DNA from: Thalassia testudinum
Taxonomy: Eukaryota > Streptophyta > Magnoliopsida > Alismatales > Hydrocharitaceae
DNA length: 64,000 nt
Assembly: GCA_037157565.1 (NCBI GenBank)
Contig: JAZHRO010000002.1
Location: forward strand, 32,570,501-32,634,500
Direction: 5' to 3'
Shown here: piece by piece, positions 22,022 through 34,277 of the stretch
How positions within the stretch are numbered: the first letter of the stretch is position 1
Layout of the letters: each line of letters begins with the position of its first letter
Notes under the pieces: model-generated
Told to the model about the DNA's origin: nothing
The model's input: the letters and a program-made list of their open reading frames with translations, nothing else
Databases searched by the model: none
Translations under genes and position numbers: made by a program

Positions 22022-24085
22022 TAATCGGGTCGGGTCGCGTGCCCAGGTCCAGGCGCACCGGCATGGGTGTGGTGCACGAGGAGTGCTCTGTAGGTTAGTC
22101 GGGTTGGGTGCCAGGTTTGCGAGGGAGAGTGTCATGGACGAGGCGTGAAAGGTGAGGGACCTCACCCCATGTGTATCTTGAGGCGAATAGAGTAGAACAA
22201 AAATTCAATATATCGCACCCACCTCACTCTTGATTTTCCTAGGTGGGACAAATGTCCCACCCGCTTTTGCGCGTTTGCCCGCAAGAGCTCTTTCTTCCAA
22301 TTTCTGCAGCTAGAGGCCTCGTAGCAACCGCTATCAGACTGGACTCACTTTCGCCCTCAGTTCGCGCAGCCTGGGGTCCTGAAACCTGACGCTAGCGACC
22401 TGAAGCTCGAGAACAAGCAAGCTCGTGTGCTTGTTAATGGCGGATGGGACCTCTACCCTGCACAGCACAAAAGGAGCCTTGCGGCTGTATCAGACCACAA
22501 GAGGACCTTCGCCGTGTCACGGAGAAGGTGAGGCGGGGGTCAACATGGTTCGGACTGGCCTAGGCATGTGTGCCTAGGTCAGACAGTGAGCATGTGAGTG
22601 GGTGTGTTCGTTGGAAGCGTGGAGTGTGTGTGGTGGTCTGTGAGTGGGTGGAAAGTGTCCAGTGGACTGTGGCGGAGGTGAACAGGTTGGTGGCGAGACG
22701 TGTGGAAGTGAGGAGTGATGGATGCGTCTCGTTGGAGGTTGGCTGGAGATGGGGAAGATGGTGGTGGGCAGTGGCAGTCGAGGGGTAATTTGTGAAATAA
22801 ATTGAGGGGAATTTAAGAGGAGATAGAGACGAGTGCTTCTACCCTAATTAAGTGGACGAAGGGGGAGAGATGGCGACTGGCAGTACCTGCTGTCACCGGA
22901 GAAGAAGGTATCCAGCGAAGGGAGATGGCGGCGACGACGGGGCTAGAGATGCTCGCACGGGTGTTGCACGATGCGGAGGAAGATGGTGAAAACAGCTCTG
23001 CCACTGGTATTGTGGCAGAGCGACTAGAAAGAGGAGGGAGGCTCGCCAGAGCTCACTGGACTACTTGGCCAAAGGAGAAGAAGAAGAAATTGAGGTGGAT
23101 CTCTGGCCAAGTCGAGTTGAGGAGGTGCGGCCAAGGTTGAGGATCCTTTTATAGATGCTGGCAGGGGTTCGTGTGCTTGGAAGACAAGCTTCCAAGTGCG
23201 AATCCTCACCGGAGATGGAATCAGTTAGAGACCCAAATCTCTCTTGCGTTCGCACGAGAGATTGGGTGCAAATCAGAGAGTAGGATCACGCTCAGATGGA
23301 AGGGAATTCCTCAGAGAATCTCCCTTCCAAATCTGGGAGTAGGTCTCTAAGGAATCAGGGAGTATTCCCCCTCCATTCCTCGCCGGAGTAGGATTTCTCC
23401 CCATTAATGGTGGAGGGACCTATTTGTAAGAGTGGCGAGGAAGTTGGGGGGTCTATGCAATGGTTTTCAAAAGATAGGGCCCAAAATGTAATTGGGTGTA
23501 CTATTTTGCAAAGTAGGTCAAGATGACCTCCCCTTAGGTCCAAATTTGGTAAAAACCTAATTTAGACCTAAGGAATCCAATGGTGAAGTTGGATTTTAGG
23601 TTTGACCATGTTTTACTAGACATTTTTTATAAAAACCCAAATTATTGCAATTGATGAGCTAGGACCCCAATCTTGGTCAAAATAGGTTCCGAAGGCCAAA
23701 TTAAAGATTCTAATCCCTAGGGGATATTTTTCCATGAATTTTAGAGGGTTTAGTTGATTTTTATCCTGACCAGAAACTTGTTGAATTAAGCAGGTCTGTT
23801 TTAGGGTTACAAGATGTCATTTAATTCCTAGATTGCACATGAACCCATTTCTGATTGAACCAACCCACTTTTCATCTTATTCAGAACATTTAACCTGTGT
23901 TTTACCTCTAAGAAATCCTATTTATATACTGCAATGGTAAAATTGCAGTTTTAACTTTTATTTCATGTTTTCTTCTCAGAACACTTATTCCTTGAATTAA
24001 GTCCTTCTCTAGGTTATGTAGGAGCACTTATTCTCTTTCTTAGGTCAAAATAAGCTAGCTAGGGCTCATGATGAGGCTCTCATCA
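22022..24085 (-). mobile_element. 3' LTR of B, right segment
   Basis: Continues the LTR broken at 6230 and aligns base for base with 29230-31291. A minus-strand TATAAAAG box lies at 23147-23154. It ends GCTCTCATCA next to the PPT. The ORFs inside are frames of a GC-rich untranslated block, some of them repeated in both LTRs. Confidence 0.9.
23147..23154 (-). promoter_or_regulatory. TATA box, B 3' LTR
   Basis: Minus strand TATAAAAG. The 5' LTR has the same box at 30350-30357 in the same GGATCCTTTTATAGATGCT context, so this is the likely B promoter. Confidence 0.72.
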
Positions 24086-24124
24086 TACCCCCATGCCTAG
24101 CTTTTTCTAGTCCCTTAGCAAAAT
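24086..24124 (-). other. PPT and hairpin of B
   Basis: On the minus strand the PPT reads GCTAGGCATGGGGGTA (ending at 24086). Upstream lies the decayed hairpin TTTTGCTA ... TAGAAAAA, with one mismatch against the intact TTTTGCTA/TAGCAAAA stem of A, E and H. Confidence 0.82.
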
Positions 24125-24543
24125 TTCAAGGTTTTAACTTCTGCTCTAGACCCTGAGTGTCTGTCACCAGTTATGATAAGTGCTTTTATTTTTTCTTTTT
24201 TCTTTTGTGATTAGGTCAAAATGCTGACAATAGGCCTAGAGGTACTCATGTACCAACCAAAATCCGGACCTGACCCACTTTAGCCTCAGTCCTCTACAAA
24301 GGTTTTTAAGGCCTGTAGAAATTATCCTAGGGTTTGTTGGACTCCGCGGTTAAGGCACCCGTGCTTGAGACATTTTTAGCCTAGGTTCAGTTTGTCGTGC
24401 GTTTTTCTGTAAGAGAGAGACAGAAGATTTATTTGTTTGGAGAGTTTTCTCTCTCTTTTCTTTTTATTTCTAGCTTCGGATTGGCTTCTCAACTCGGTCT
24501 GTATCGGATTCCTCATCCCCATCATCAATCCTCAAGGGTCCCT

Positions 24544-24687
24544 AGCAGTCGATGCTTCGTGATAGCACCACCCCTGGAAACCCCCAGAACCCTGGCTTTC
24601 GAGATTTCGAGATAATCCCGCCCATGGCATTCCGTGGCCGAATCTCGACCCTGGCAATCGACAATTCGTGATAATGCCGCCCATGGT
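24544..24687 (-). repeat. Triplicated 35-nt hairpin of B
   Basis: Three repeats at 24544-24578, 24594-24628 and 24653-24687. On the minus strand each runs from CC(A)TGGG through a 9-nt loop TATC(T/A)CGAA to a GC-type end. Stems differ in sequence but pair: GGTGC/GCATC, CGGGAT/ATCTCG and CGGCAT/TTGTCG (five of six). A weak fourth copy may sit at about 24629-24652. The spacing of 50 and 59 nt is nearly the same as in G and K. Confidence 0.78.
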
Positions 24688-25427
24688 ATTTGAACCAACA
24701 GAGTGCTTACATGCCCCCGGTAGGATATTTAAATATTCTAAGAGACAAGCACCGAGGAGATGATATGCTGTTACGCATCTTCGAGGGAATTTCTTGCCTC
24801 TCTACACCGGAAACTCATCCAAATCAACTTGTGTTGATCGGTTGCTCCTAATCTAGGCAACCTTTTCAGAACATTAAAATGCTTTTTGCATGATTTTGAT
24901 AGTTATGCGCACTGAACCAGACTGTGTGTGGATTGGGGTGCTTAGGTTACCGAATCCTGCAAACTGAAGGTCAGTTAACGAGCTGAATACTTTCTAAGCC
25001 TTAGACCTAATACTTAAGCTTCGCATTTTCCCCAACCTCTTGAGGATTATCCAGATCTTAGCAGGTACGTGAATTTTTAAGCCTAAGAGTCTAGCCCAAA
25101 AGGCCTAAGATCAGCGTTCCTGCTAATCTCTTTTTGTATCTCCTTAGCACTTTTCTTTCATTTTTCTTTTTCCTTGATGTGGTCTAGAACTTCTGTTAAT
25201 TCCTTAATCTCTTACTAATGACTATCTCTTTTTCTTTTTCATTTTGTGCTCCTTTTTGTCATTTTTGCTCTTTTTCTCCTCCTTATGATTATGTGGCTCA
25301 CAAAATTTCCTCCCTCCATTTTTTGTTCTTTTTCATAATTTTTCAATTTTTTTGTGTTTTTGACATATGTGAATTTTTTTTGTGAGAATCCTTCTGACTT
25401 TTTTTTTGGTTCTGTATGTGTGCACTT
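24688..25427 (-). other. B 3' noncoding region, rest
   Basis: No gene seen. Near 24700-24790 it shares the GCTTACATGCCCCCGGTAGG and AGAGACAAGC blocks with K (63112-63160) and, in reverse, with G (41820-41890). T-rich runs fill 25140-25400. Confidence 0.7.
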
Positions 25428-25468
25428 TATCACCCCCCATGCTTAAGTTTTGCATTATCCTCATTGTA
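25428..25468 (-). other. Internal PPT-like block of B
   Basis: On the minus strand TTACAATGAGGATAATGCA leads into AAGCATGGGGGGTGATA. It lies about 490 bases beyond the end of the B ORF and is the counterpart of the blocks in A, E, G and H. Confidence 0.7.
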
Positions 25469-25961
25469 AACGGAGGGTGTGAAATAGTGTTGAGGTCAGG
25501 GACTTACAACAGGATACATTGGGTGGGTGAATGGGTCGGAAATGACTGATGTGGATGATTTCAAGCTCTGGTACATGTACCAGAGGTGGGATCAACTGTC
25601 TAAGGATGAGCTCAAGGTGCATTGGACGTGGAGTACAGATGGATAATCAGACGAGTCTCTATTTTTGGAATGACAGGTTGCCTCCCGTTAAGTGCTAAAT
25701 TCAATGCCTTCAGTCGAGCGGAAAATGGGGTGGAAAGGGAGTGGTCAAATCAGAGGAGTTTTGTAAAACAAGCACCTTTATTAAGAGTCTAGTTGGTCCA
25801 AGCAGGTGCTTATTAAGATCAACTAGCTGATGATGCAGCCCAACCCTAATCAGTCTGGTGGGTTGATAGATGTAGATCAACAGATGCGGAACCCACCATA
25901 TGCAATGTGGCTCGGATGGATATGGAAGTGAAAACTCAAGTTTAGGCTGAGTCGAATCAGC

Positions 25962-27398
25962 CTAGTCAGAGTAGGGTTCCGAAAAATAATCAGTGCATGG
26001 TGTGGAAACCCTACAAGGGTGTTCAGAGAATGATGGCTCATGTTTTCCAGTCTGATTGATACCTGATACCCGGTATAGATGTGGAGTTGAATCATCTGCA
26101 AACGGCTCAGTGAGAGGTGAATCAGAATAGAAATTGAGTCCGATTGCGGGTCGGGGTAGAGAATGGGTTTTGATCAGTTCTGTATTTGTGGAAGAGGTGG
26201 TTTTTTCAAAATCGAAGTTAGAGAATGAGTCATATGAGCTGAGGTCGTGGATTGGCTTGTTATAATCAGGAAGCATATTTTCTCCGATGTTATGGTCAGA
26301 TTCAAAATCATCGGAGTGTTTGCAAAAATCTGAATGAGATTCAAGATCATGAGTCCCACCATAGAATACATCATATGCTGTAGATTCAGCAGCCTGACTA
26401 TGGTCTAGCCTAGATGTCAATTCTGAGCTTAAAAAGGTGTCCTTATCTGGCAGAGGCTCAGGTTCTAAGCTGGTAGGACAGACCTAATTGAAACCTCACT
26501 TGTCCAACTCCTCAGTTTCTGTATTGTAAATTGGCATGACTTTCGAAAAATCAATTGGTTCCTCTGAGAAAGTTGGCGAGGGATATTCATCAAATAGAGG
26601 CCCAAAATCATATTCTTCATTGAAAAACTGATCTTCCTCATATGGGGCCTTGAAATCTTCCCAATAAGTTTCAGATCTAGATTCTAGGCTTAGGATGTGG
26701 GTTGAATCACTAGATTCTAGGTCTGAATAACCTTCGAGGGTCACCTTATCAGAATAAGGGACAGAATTTACACCCTCGAGAGGTTCAGTTCTACTCACAT
26801 TATTGCAAGATTTTTGGGATTCTAATCCTGGTGATTTATGATCTAGAGTGGGCTCAACATTGTGTTTTTCTGCAATTGGAGCTTCCCAACCTTCTTCAAT
26901 ATTAGGCACATTGTACTCCATCTGGGTTGGGAATCCATAACCATTTTATGCCTCAAACCCAAGATCAGATTGATCCTCGATGTTGTCCCAAGATGGTTCA
27001 TCCTCTGTTTGTGGTATATACGGGTATTTCTGGTCGATAATTTGTTTTAATAATCTCATTATCTCTTCCCATTTTTCAAGATCATCTTGGTGTTGCTTCC
27101 AAAGTCGAGGATTTGTCATGCATTGAAGGTATTCAAGATTGTGCAATTTTTCTATCTCAATGTATCCTGTGGTGAGCAAATCTCGGGTTGATCCTTTTGT
27201 GGCTTCTGCCAATAGTACTTGGGCACAAGTTATGATAAAGGTTGTGATTGTTGGGACATCAACCTAAATATTTTCTACTAGTGTTGAGGTTTTGTCTTCT
27301 TTTTCATAGAATTTTAGGGCATCCTCAATCATCCTATCTCTCATGGATCTCCGATATTCAGGTTTCTTGAATGGTAGTCCTAAGTGGTTTGGCTGCAT
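25962..27398 (-). pseudogene. Acidic ORF of non-autonomous element B, unknown function
   Basis: An ATG at 27398 (MQPNHLGLPFKKPEYRRSMR) opens about 479 codons in one frame to 25962, broken by four in-frame stops (one near 27262, then before 26946, 26496 and the piece ending 26420). The first part is basic, then comes a helical, possibly coiled-coil stretch (LEKWEEIMRLLKQIIDQK), then a very acidic region rich in Glu, Asp, Ser and Pro. No Gag, protease, RT, RNase H or integrase motif is present. That one frame survives the whole length despite stops suggests it once encoded a protein. It takes the place of gag-pol. I do not recognise the family. Confidence 0.65.
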
Positions 27399-28576
27399 AT
27401 TTAGATCAGGTGGTGGACTCAAGATGTAGAATCAGAGTTTGAATCAAGATGTAGAATCAAGATATGAAGCAATTAAATCTGAATAAAGAGTCCCACTGAA
27501 AATGTACGTGTGCTCTAAAGAGAGAAGATGAGGGACTGGAGATGTTTTTGATCCAATCAAGACACCTAAAGACGGTTGGATGACTACGGAGGTTCGGGGC
27601 GAATGATACCCCTGGATCAGAAGATCATCCACCTGAGAATTACCTGGGCAGTCAGAGAGGGAGAGTCCTGCAAAGACCCCTACACAGTAGAGCGACCCCA
27701 CGGGTTACAGGGTTTCCCCCACCCGACCTCTCTTGTCACTGAGATTCCAGGTAGACCAGAATGGGGACCTCGACCTCTTAAGTCTACCACTTTTATTTCA
27801 AAGGTGATTTAGGGTTCTCACTTGAACTTTAGCTGTTTTGATGTTGTGACCTAATTTGGAGGTTGGTTGACCCAAGCGGTCAACTTCACCTAACCTATCC
27901 TAAAGATGGTAGAATGATTCTACGCTTGGGACCTAGAGACCACCCTGATTTGACTCCCATTTTATTAGGTCCAAGATTTTAAGATTCAAGTGATTTTAGA
28001 GCTCAAATTTTTAGGATTTGTCTTGTTTAGATCTCTTCAATCAAGGGCTTGGGTAGCACACTAATGCGGGAGAGTTCATTTCCTTTTATATAGTCATGTG
28101 TGACTAGCACGCCAAAACTCTATTGTAGAAACCCTAATTTGGTTCTATTTCCAATCCTCTTTCCTTCTTGAAAAAGGTTCTCTTTGGACTTAAAACAAGA
28201 AATGTGTTGTTCGCGGAGATTAAACGTGATTTCTATTAGGCACAGGAATTTTGTGGGATAGAATCTAAAAAAAAATCACTCCAACTTCAATATGTTTTGA
28301 AAAATTTTCGCAAAATCAGGAAACATTTGCCTTAAAGATGGTGATTACTATAGAAAGAAGGCAATTGATTCCTAAATTAATTGCTTCATTTTGTCTTTCA
28401 AGGATGAAAGGATGGTTTAAGGAAGAAAAGAAATTACCTGCCCTGGAGTAGTTGACTTGCGGGAGGGATCTTCTCATGAAATACCTTGCAAGATCACAAC
28501 AAAGCAAAGTAGGGCAAGTTAGTGTTCAATATGATCAAGAAAAGAGTGCAGAGATTAGTGATAAATTGCACGTTGC
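27399..28576 (-). other. Leader of B
   Basis: About 1.2 kb between PBS and ORF. The small minus ORF at 27444-27701 shows no similarity I recognise and lies outside the B frame; I treat it as noncoding. Confidence 0.6.
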
Positions 28577-28594
28577 TCCCTGGCAACGGCGCCA
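28577..28594 (-). other. Primer-binding site of B
   Basis: The plus strand reads TCCCTGGCAACGGCGCCA, 17 of 18 identical to the tRNA-Asp 3' end. Three A's separate it from the LTR start at 28598. Confidence 0.92.
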
Positions 28595-28597
28595 AAA

Positions 28598-31291
28598 TGT
28601 TGGCAGGCGCTTGATCGTGTTTTAATAGTCAATTGCGTCGTAGTATAGGTGACCAAACATTGACAACAAATAAAAATTTATTACTCGAAAACCTAAGTAT
28701 CTGAGGTTGAACACAGGGAGCAAATGGAATTTATTCACTAATCTCAATAATGTAATTGAACACTTAGAATTACTCAAAACTTAATTCAGAATATAAATGC
28801 AAGAGTTTATGAATTAAAATTATAGCGAAAATAAAAGAGTTGGACGTCTGATCATAGGATCAGATGTCTTAAATGACGACCCTTCTATTCTTCTCCTTGC
28901 AGCTCTCTTCTTCTTCTTCTTTCTGTCTTTGCTTCAGTCACTTCTCTTCTGCAATGTCTTTCTCCTTCTTTTCTCTACGAGTCTTCTTCTTCTTTCCTTA
29001 GCTCTGCTTTCCCTTGGCTTCAGCTTTTCTTCTTCTTCTTCTACTTGTCCTTTCCCTTCTTTCTTTCTTCTTCCTTCTTCAGCCTTAGCTCTCTAACTTC
29101 CTCTTCTCTTTGGCTTCTTTCCTTCTTCTCTACACACACAACACCGAAGAGAAAAACCTACCCCTCTACCCACACCCATGTCTCTCTCTCTCTCTATGTA
29201 TCTCTCTTCGGTACACTCTCCCAGAGCTGGGTAATCGGGTTGGGTTGCGTGCACGAATCTAAGCGCATCGGCGTGGGTGTGGTGTGCGAGGAGTGCTCGG
29301 TAGGTTAGTCGGGTCGTGTGCCAGGCCTGCGGGGGAGAGTGTCGCGGATGAGGCATGATAGGTGAGGGACCTCACCTCATGTGTATCACGAGGCGAATAG
29401 AGTAGAACACAAATTCAATATATCACACGCGCCTTACTCTTGATTTTCCTAGGTGGGACTAATGTCCCACCCGCTTTTGCGTGTTCGCCCGTAGGAGCTC
29501 TTTCTTCCAATTGGTACAACTGGAGGCCTCGCAGCAACCGCTATCAGACTGGACTCACTCTCGCCCTCAATCCGCATAGCCTGGGGTCCTGAAACTAGAC
29601 GCTTGCGGCCTGAAGCTCGGGAACAAGCAAGCACGTGTGCTTGTTAATGGCGGACGGGAGCTCTACCTTGCACAACACAAAAGGAGACTTGCAACTGTAT
29701 CAGACCACAGGAGGACCTTCACCGTGTCACGGTAAAGGTGAGGCAGGGGTCGGCGTGGCTTAGACCGACCTAAGCGTGCGTGCCTAGGTCGGACTGTGAG
29801 CGTGTGAGTGGGTGTGTTCGGTGGAAGCGTGGAGTGCATGTGGCAGTCTGTGAGTGGGTGGAAAGTGTCCAGTGGACTGTGGTGGAGGTGAAGAGGTTGG
29901 TAGCGAGACGTGTGGAAGTGTGGAGTGACGGATGCGTCTCGCCGGAGGTTGGCCGGAGATGGGGAACATGGCGGTGGACAGTGGCAGTCGAGGGGTAATT
30001 TGTGAAATAAATTGAGGGGAATTGAAGAGGAGATAGAGATGAGTGATTCTAACCTAATTAAGTGGAAGAAGGGGGAGAGATGGCGACTGGCAATACCTGC
30101 TGTCACCGGAGAAGAAGGTATCCAGTGGAGGGAGACGGCGACGACGACGGGGCTAGAGATGCTCGTGCGAGTGTTGCGCAATGCGGAGGAAGATGGTGAG
30201 GACAGCTCTGCCACTGGTATTGTGGCAGAGTGACTAGAAAGAGGAGGCAAGCTTGTTGGAGCTCGGTGGACTACTTGGTGGGAGGAGAAGAAATTGAGGT
30301 GGATCTCTGGCCAAGTCGAGCTGAGGAGGTGCGGCCAGGGTTGAGGATCCTTTTATAGATGCTAGAAAGGGTTCCTATGCTTGGAAGACAAGCTTCCAAG
30401 CATGTGAGTCCCCACCGAAGATGGAATCAGTTGGAGACCCAAATCTCTCATGCGTTGGCACGAGATATTGGATGCAAATCAGAGAGTAGGATCACGCTCA
30501 AATGAAGGGAATTCCTCAGAGAATCTCCCTCCCAAATCTGGGAGGAGATCTCTGAGGAATCGGGGAGTATTCCCCCTCCATTCCTCACCAGAGTAGGATT
30601 TCTCCCCATTAATGGTGGAGGGACCTATTTGTAAGAGTGGCGAGGAAGTTAGGGGGGTCTGTGCAACGATTTTCAAAAGATAGGGGCCAAAATGTATTTG
30701 GGTGTACTATTTTGCAAAGTAGGTCAAGATGACCTCCCCTTAGGACCAAATTTTGGTACAAACCTAATTTGGACCTAAGGAATACAATGGTGAAGTTGGA
30801 TTTTAGGTTTGACCACGTTTGACTAGACATTTTGCATAAAAACCCAAATTAGGTCAATTGATGAGCAAGGACCCCAATCTAGGTCTAAATAGGTTCCAAA
30901 AGCCAAATTAAAGGTTCTAAACCCTAGGGGATATTTTTCATGAATTTTAGAGGGTTTATTTTATTTTTTTCATCATCAGAACCTTGTTGAATTAAGTGGG
31001 TCTGTTTTAGGGTTACAAGATGTCATTTAATTCCTCGTTTGCACATGAACCCATTTCTGATTGAACCAACCCACTTTTCATCTTATTCAGACCATTTGAC
31101 CTATGTTTTGCATCTGAGAAATCCCATTTATGTACTGCAATGGTAAAATTGCAGTTTTAACCTTTATTTCATGTTTTCTTCTCAGAACACTTATTCCTTG
31201 AATTAGGTCCTTCTCCAGGTTATGTAGGAGCTCTTATTCTCTTTCTTAGGTCAAAATGAGCTAGTTAGGGCTCATGATGTGGCTCTCATCA
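28598..31291 (-). mobile_element. 5' LTR of B
   Basis: 2,694 bp, TGTTGGCAGG...CTCTCATCA, the intact counterpart of the split 3' LTR. TATA box (minus) at 30350-30357. In U5, GTCGTAGTATAG at 28637-28648 matches tRNA-Asp's 5' side at 11 of 12 bases on the antisense strand. It is followed by TTAAT (31292-31296), identical to 5727-5731, which closes element B. The uninterrupted CAGAGCTGGGTAATCGG at 29222-29238 shows the pre-insertion form of the site A entered in the other LTR. Confidence 0.93.
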
Positions 31292-31296
31292 TTAAT

Positions 31297-32720
31297 CAAT
31301 AATGTAAGGGTGTACATGCAAAATCACCACCAATGAAATACCTGAATTTTGATCTTAATACTGACAAGCATCATCAAATTTAATTAAATTAGAATTTGTT
31401 CCCTATAAAAAATATACATGCTTTCTTATTCATGAGATGAATTTGACTGTATGCAATTCAATTAGAATTGAGGGACATGCATGCAAATCTACCGTAATAT
31501 AATAGTAAGATAAATAAGTAAATAGTGTTGTCTACAATGGCAGGATTCATAATTTTTAATTGTACCCAAAACAGAGGATGTGTTCCTCTTGATAACACGC
31601 ATGCTTGAGGTCGTCGTTAGCTGCAAAAGCTTCGATGGAGGTCGGCCACGAGGAGGGGAACTCGGTGGTGGTGGTGGCACTCTGAACGGTGGCCGGAGTT
31701 GACGTCGGTGACAAGGAGGATGGCCAGCGGTAGGGGCTGTCCATGCGTGCGCGTGGGCTTTTTTCGGTTCGTCGGAGGTTGTGGTGGTGCTCGTGGGGTT
31801 GAGGCAGGTGCGTTGGCGTTGATGCCATGAAGAATCTCAGCCTATGGTGGCGGCTGCGTTTTCGTGGCTTTGGGTTCATTTGGCCGGCAGACAAGAAGAA
31901 GAAGAACCGACATGGTGCGCTGGCGTGCATGCACATGAAAGAGTGCGCACAAGGGTTGTGTGCGCACATGAAGAGGGCACGCACGCAAGGAGGTGATGAG
32001 GTTGTGGGACCATGGTCGAACACGAGGGCTGGTGGCTTATGGCTGCGTGGGCTGCACACAAGGAGGTCACGGTCTATGTGGTGCCGCTGCCGTGGCTGAG
32101 CAGAAAGTACGTGCGGTGGGTCTGCTGCTGCTGTGGTTGCACGTGGTTGTGGCTGTGATGAGATGGCGCGCATGTGGTGAGAGCGGTGAGAGGGCACGCA
32201 TGTGGTGAGAGCGGTGAGAGGAGTGTGTGGTCCACAATTCACACTTCTTGCACAGTGCACGTAGGATCCATGGTGCTCGCCTCCTTCATGGTGGAGAATG
32301 ATCCCCGTAGGGTGGGGGAGAAGATGATCATCTCCAGTGGGAGGCTGCGCCTAAATGCCTCTCCCAATTGTTTCTATCGTCGCGAATCTCGACCAGCGAC
32401 TCGCCCGGCGAGTTAATCTCAACTGTTGGGGGCCTTGCATTGAAGTCTTGCTGCGAGGGTGCAGTCTGTTGCAAGGGAAAAAAAAATAAAAAGAAAATGG
32501 GTTATTTACAGAGTTATTCCAAAATTATGCATATAATGCATACACGTCACCATAATTTATATTACCTTCTATTACATGTGAATGTGATGTATAAAATAAG
32601 CATGCCATCATATTTATAAACTAATCTATTTATAAATCTAAGTATGCTATGTACAAGTAGAAATCCTTCTAATATCTAGGTATTTATGCATTTGATTAGC
32701 CCACAAATGCGGTCTCATCA
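31297..32720 (-). mobile_element. Solo LTR I, right segment
   Basis: Continues the LTR begun at 5471. On the minus strand it starts TGATGAGACCGCATTTGTGGGCTAATC, like G (TGATTAGCCCATATTTGTGGGC) and K (TGATGAGCCCATATTTGTGGGC). It is followed directly by AGCAT (32721-32725) and H integrase, with no PPT. Confidence 0.88.
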
Positions 32721-32725
32721 AGCAT

Positions 32726-34277
32726 CATCTAGCTTTTGGGTCCAATCCTTCCTATTAGGCCTAGCAGGTTTTTGCAAAATGGTTTTGGTCTCCCGATTGG
32801 AGACCTTGGCCTGTCCGTTTGTCTAAGGGTGGGAGGGTGTAGAAATCCGATGATTCCCCCCGTATTTCCCCAATAAATTCCAAAACTAGGCATGAGTGAA
32901 ATGCGTGCCACCATCACTGATAATTGCCTTAGGAATCCCAAACCGACTGAAGATATTCCTCTTCACAAAATCGATGACCACCTTGTGGTCATTGGACCAG
33001 GTGGGGATTGCCTCAATCCATTTGGACACATAATCAACAGTGACCAGAATATACTGGTGTCCAAATGAAGGAGGGAAGGGTCCCATAAAGTCGATGCCCC
33101 AAACGTCAAAAATTTCGACGGAAAGTATTGGGTTTAGGGGCATCATATCTCTCTTAGCCATGTTCCCGAGTGTCTGGCATCGGGTGCATGCCTTTGAGAA
33201 TTCCTGGACATCCTTAAATAATGATGGCCAATAGAATCCAGAATGCAAGATTTTTGTTGTCTTTTTCCCAGAATAGTGTCCACCACATGCAAATGTGTTG
33301 CAGAACTCAAGTATGCTATGGAACTCAATTTCTGGGATGCATCGATGAATAATTTGGTCTACGTCGATGCGGTACAGTTCGGAAACATCCCAAAAATAAT
33401 ATTTGGCCTCAGACACAAGTCTATCCTGTTGTTGTTTGGTCCAATCCTGGGGGATTTGACCAACGGCCAAATAATTGACGATATCTGCAAACCAGGGGGT
33501 TTGGATACCTGAGATTGTAAGGATAGTCTCATGCGAAAAAGTATTAGAGATCAGGACATCCAGATGAGGAGAATGAATTAGGATTCTCGAGAGGTGATCC
33601 GCCACTACATTTTATGCCCCAACTTTATCCTTGATTTCAAGATCGAATTTTTGAAGCAGCAAAATCCAACGAATAAGCCGGGGTTTGGCATCCTTTTTGG
33701 CCAAGAGTTGTTTTAAGGCTGAGTGGTCAGTATAAATGATGACACGAGAACCTAAAATATAAGCCCTGAATTTTTCTAAAGCAGAAACTACAGCTAGCAA
33801 TTCTTTTTTAGTAACGGTGTAGTTCCTCTAGGCTTCGTCCAGAGTCTTGCTAGCAGAGTAGATCGCAGAGGGCTTTTTCTCAGTCTTCTGACCCAAGACA
33901 GCCCTGACAGCATAATCAGATGCATTAGCCATAATCTCAAATTGGGCTGTCCAGACCGGTGGTTGCAACACCAGGGCACAGGTGACTGCCGTTTTTAATA
34001 AATCAAATGCCTTGCGGCATGATTCATTGAACTCGAATGGTGTCTTTGGCCAAAAGGTTACTCAAGAGCTAAGCAACCTTCGAGAAGTCCTTAATGAATC
34101 TTCTGTAAAAACCCACATGCCCAAGGAAAGAGAGAACCTATTTTACAGATGTGGGTGGAGGAAGTCTAGAGATAGCATCTACCTTAGCTTTATCAACGTC
34201 AATACCTCGACTAGAGACCACATGACCCAGGACAATGCCTTCCTGAGTCATAAAGTGGCACTTTTCCCAACTAAGGA
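32726..34277 (-). pseudogene. pol: RNase H and integrase of H pol
   Basis: Minus strand. RNase H pieces: a shifted region at 33800-34277, then [23 protein letters not shown] and [12 protein letters not shown] (33612-33800). After one stop the integrase runs 33605-32886: ADHLSRI, ACGGHYSGKKT and ACTRCQTLG of the zinc region, WGIDFMGPFPPSF, and AIISDGGTHFTHA. A frameshift near 32886 is followed by HPQTNG and KDWTQKLDDA, where solo LTR I cuts the gene; it continues at 5470. The D, D and E positions are all present across the shifts. Confidence 0.9.

Noticed and set aside
28577..28594. tRNA-Asp gene fragments (also 342-359)
   Set aside because: Only the 3' 18 bases match, beside an LTR end in the antisense direction: these are primer-binding sites. 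No cloverleaf is present.
29663..30250. 195-aa minus ORF in the B 5' LTR
   Set aside because: The aligned region of the other B LTR (22450-23040) does not keep it as one open frame, and it lies over the downstream LTR body.
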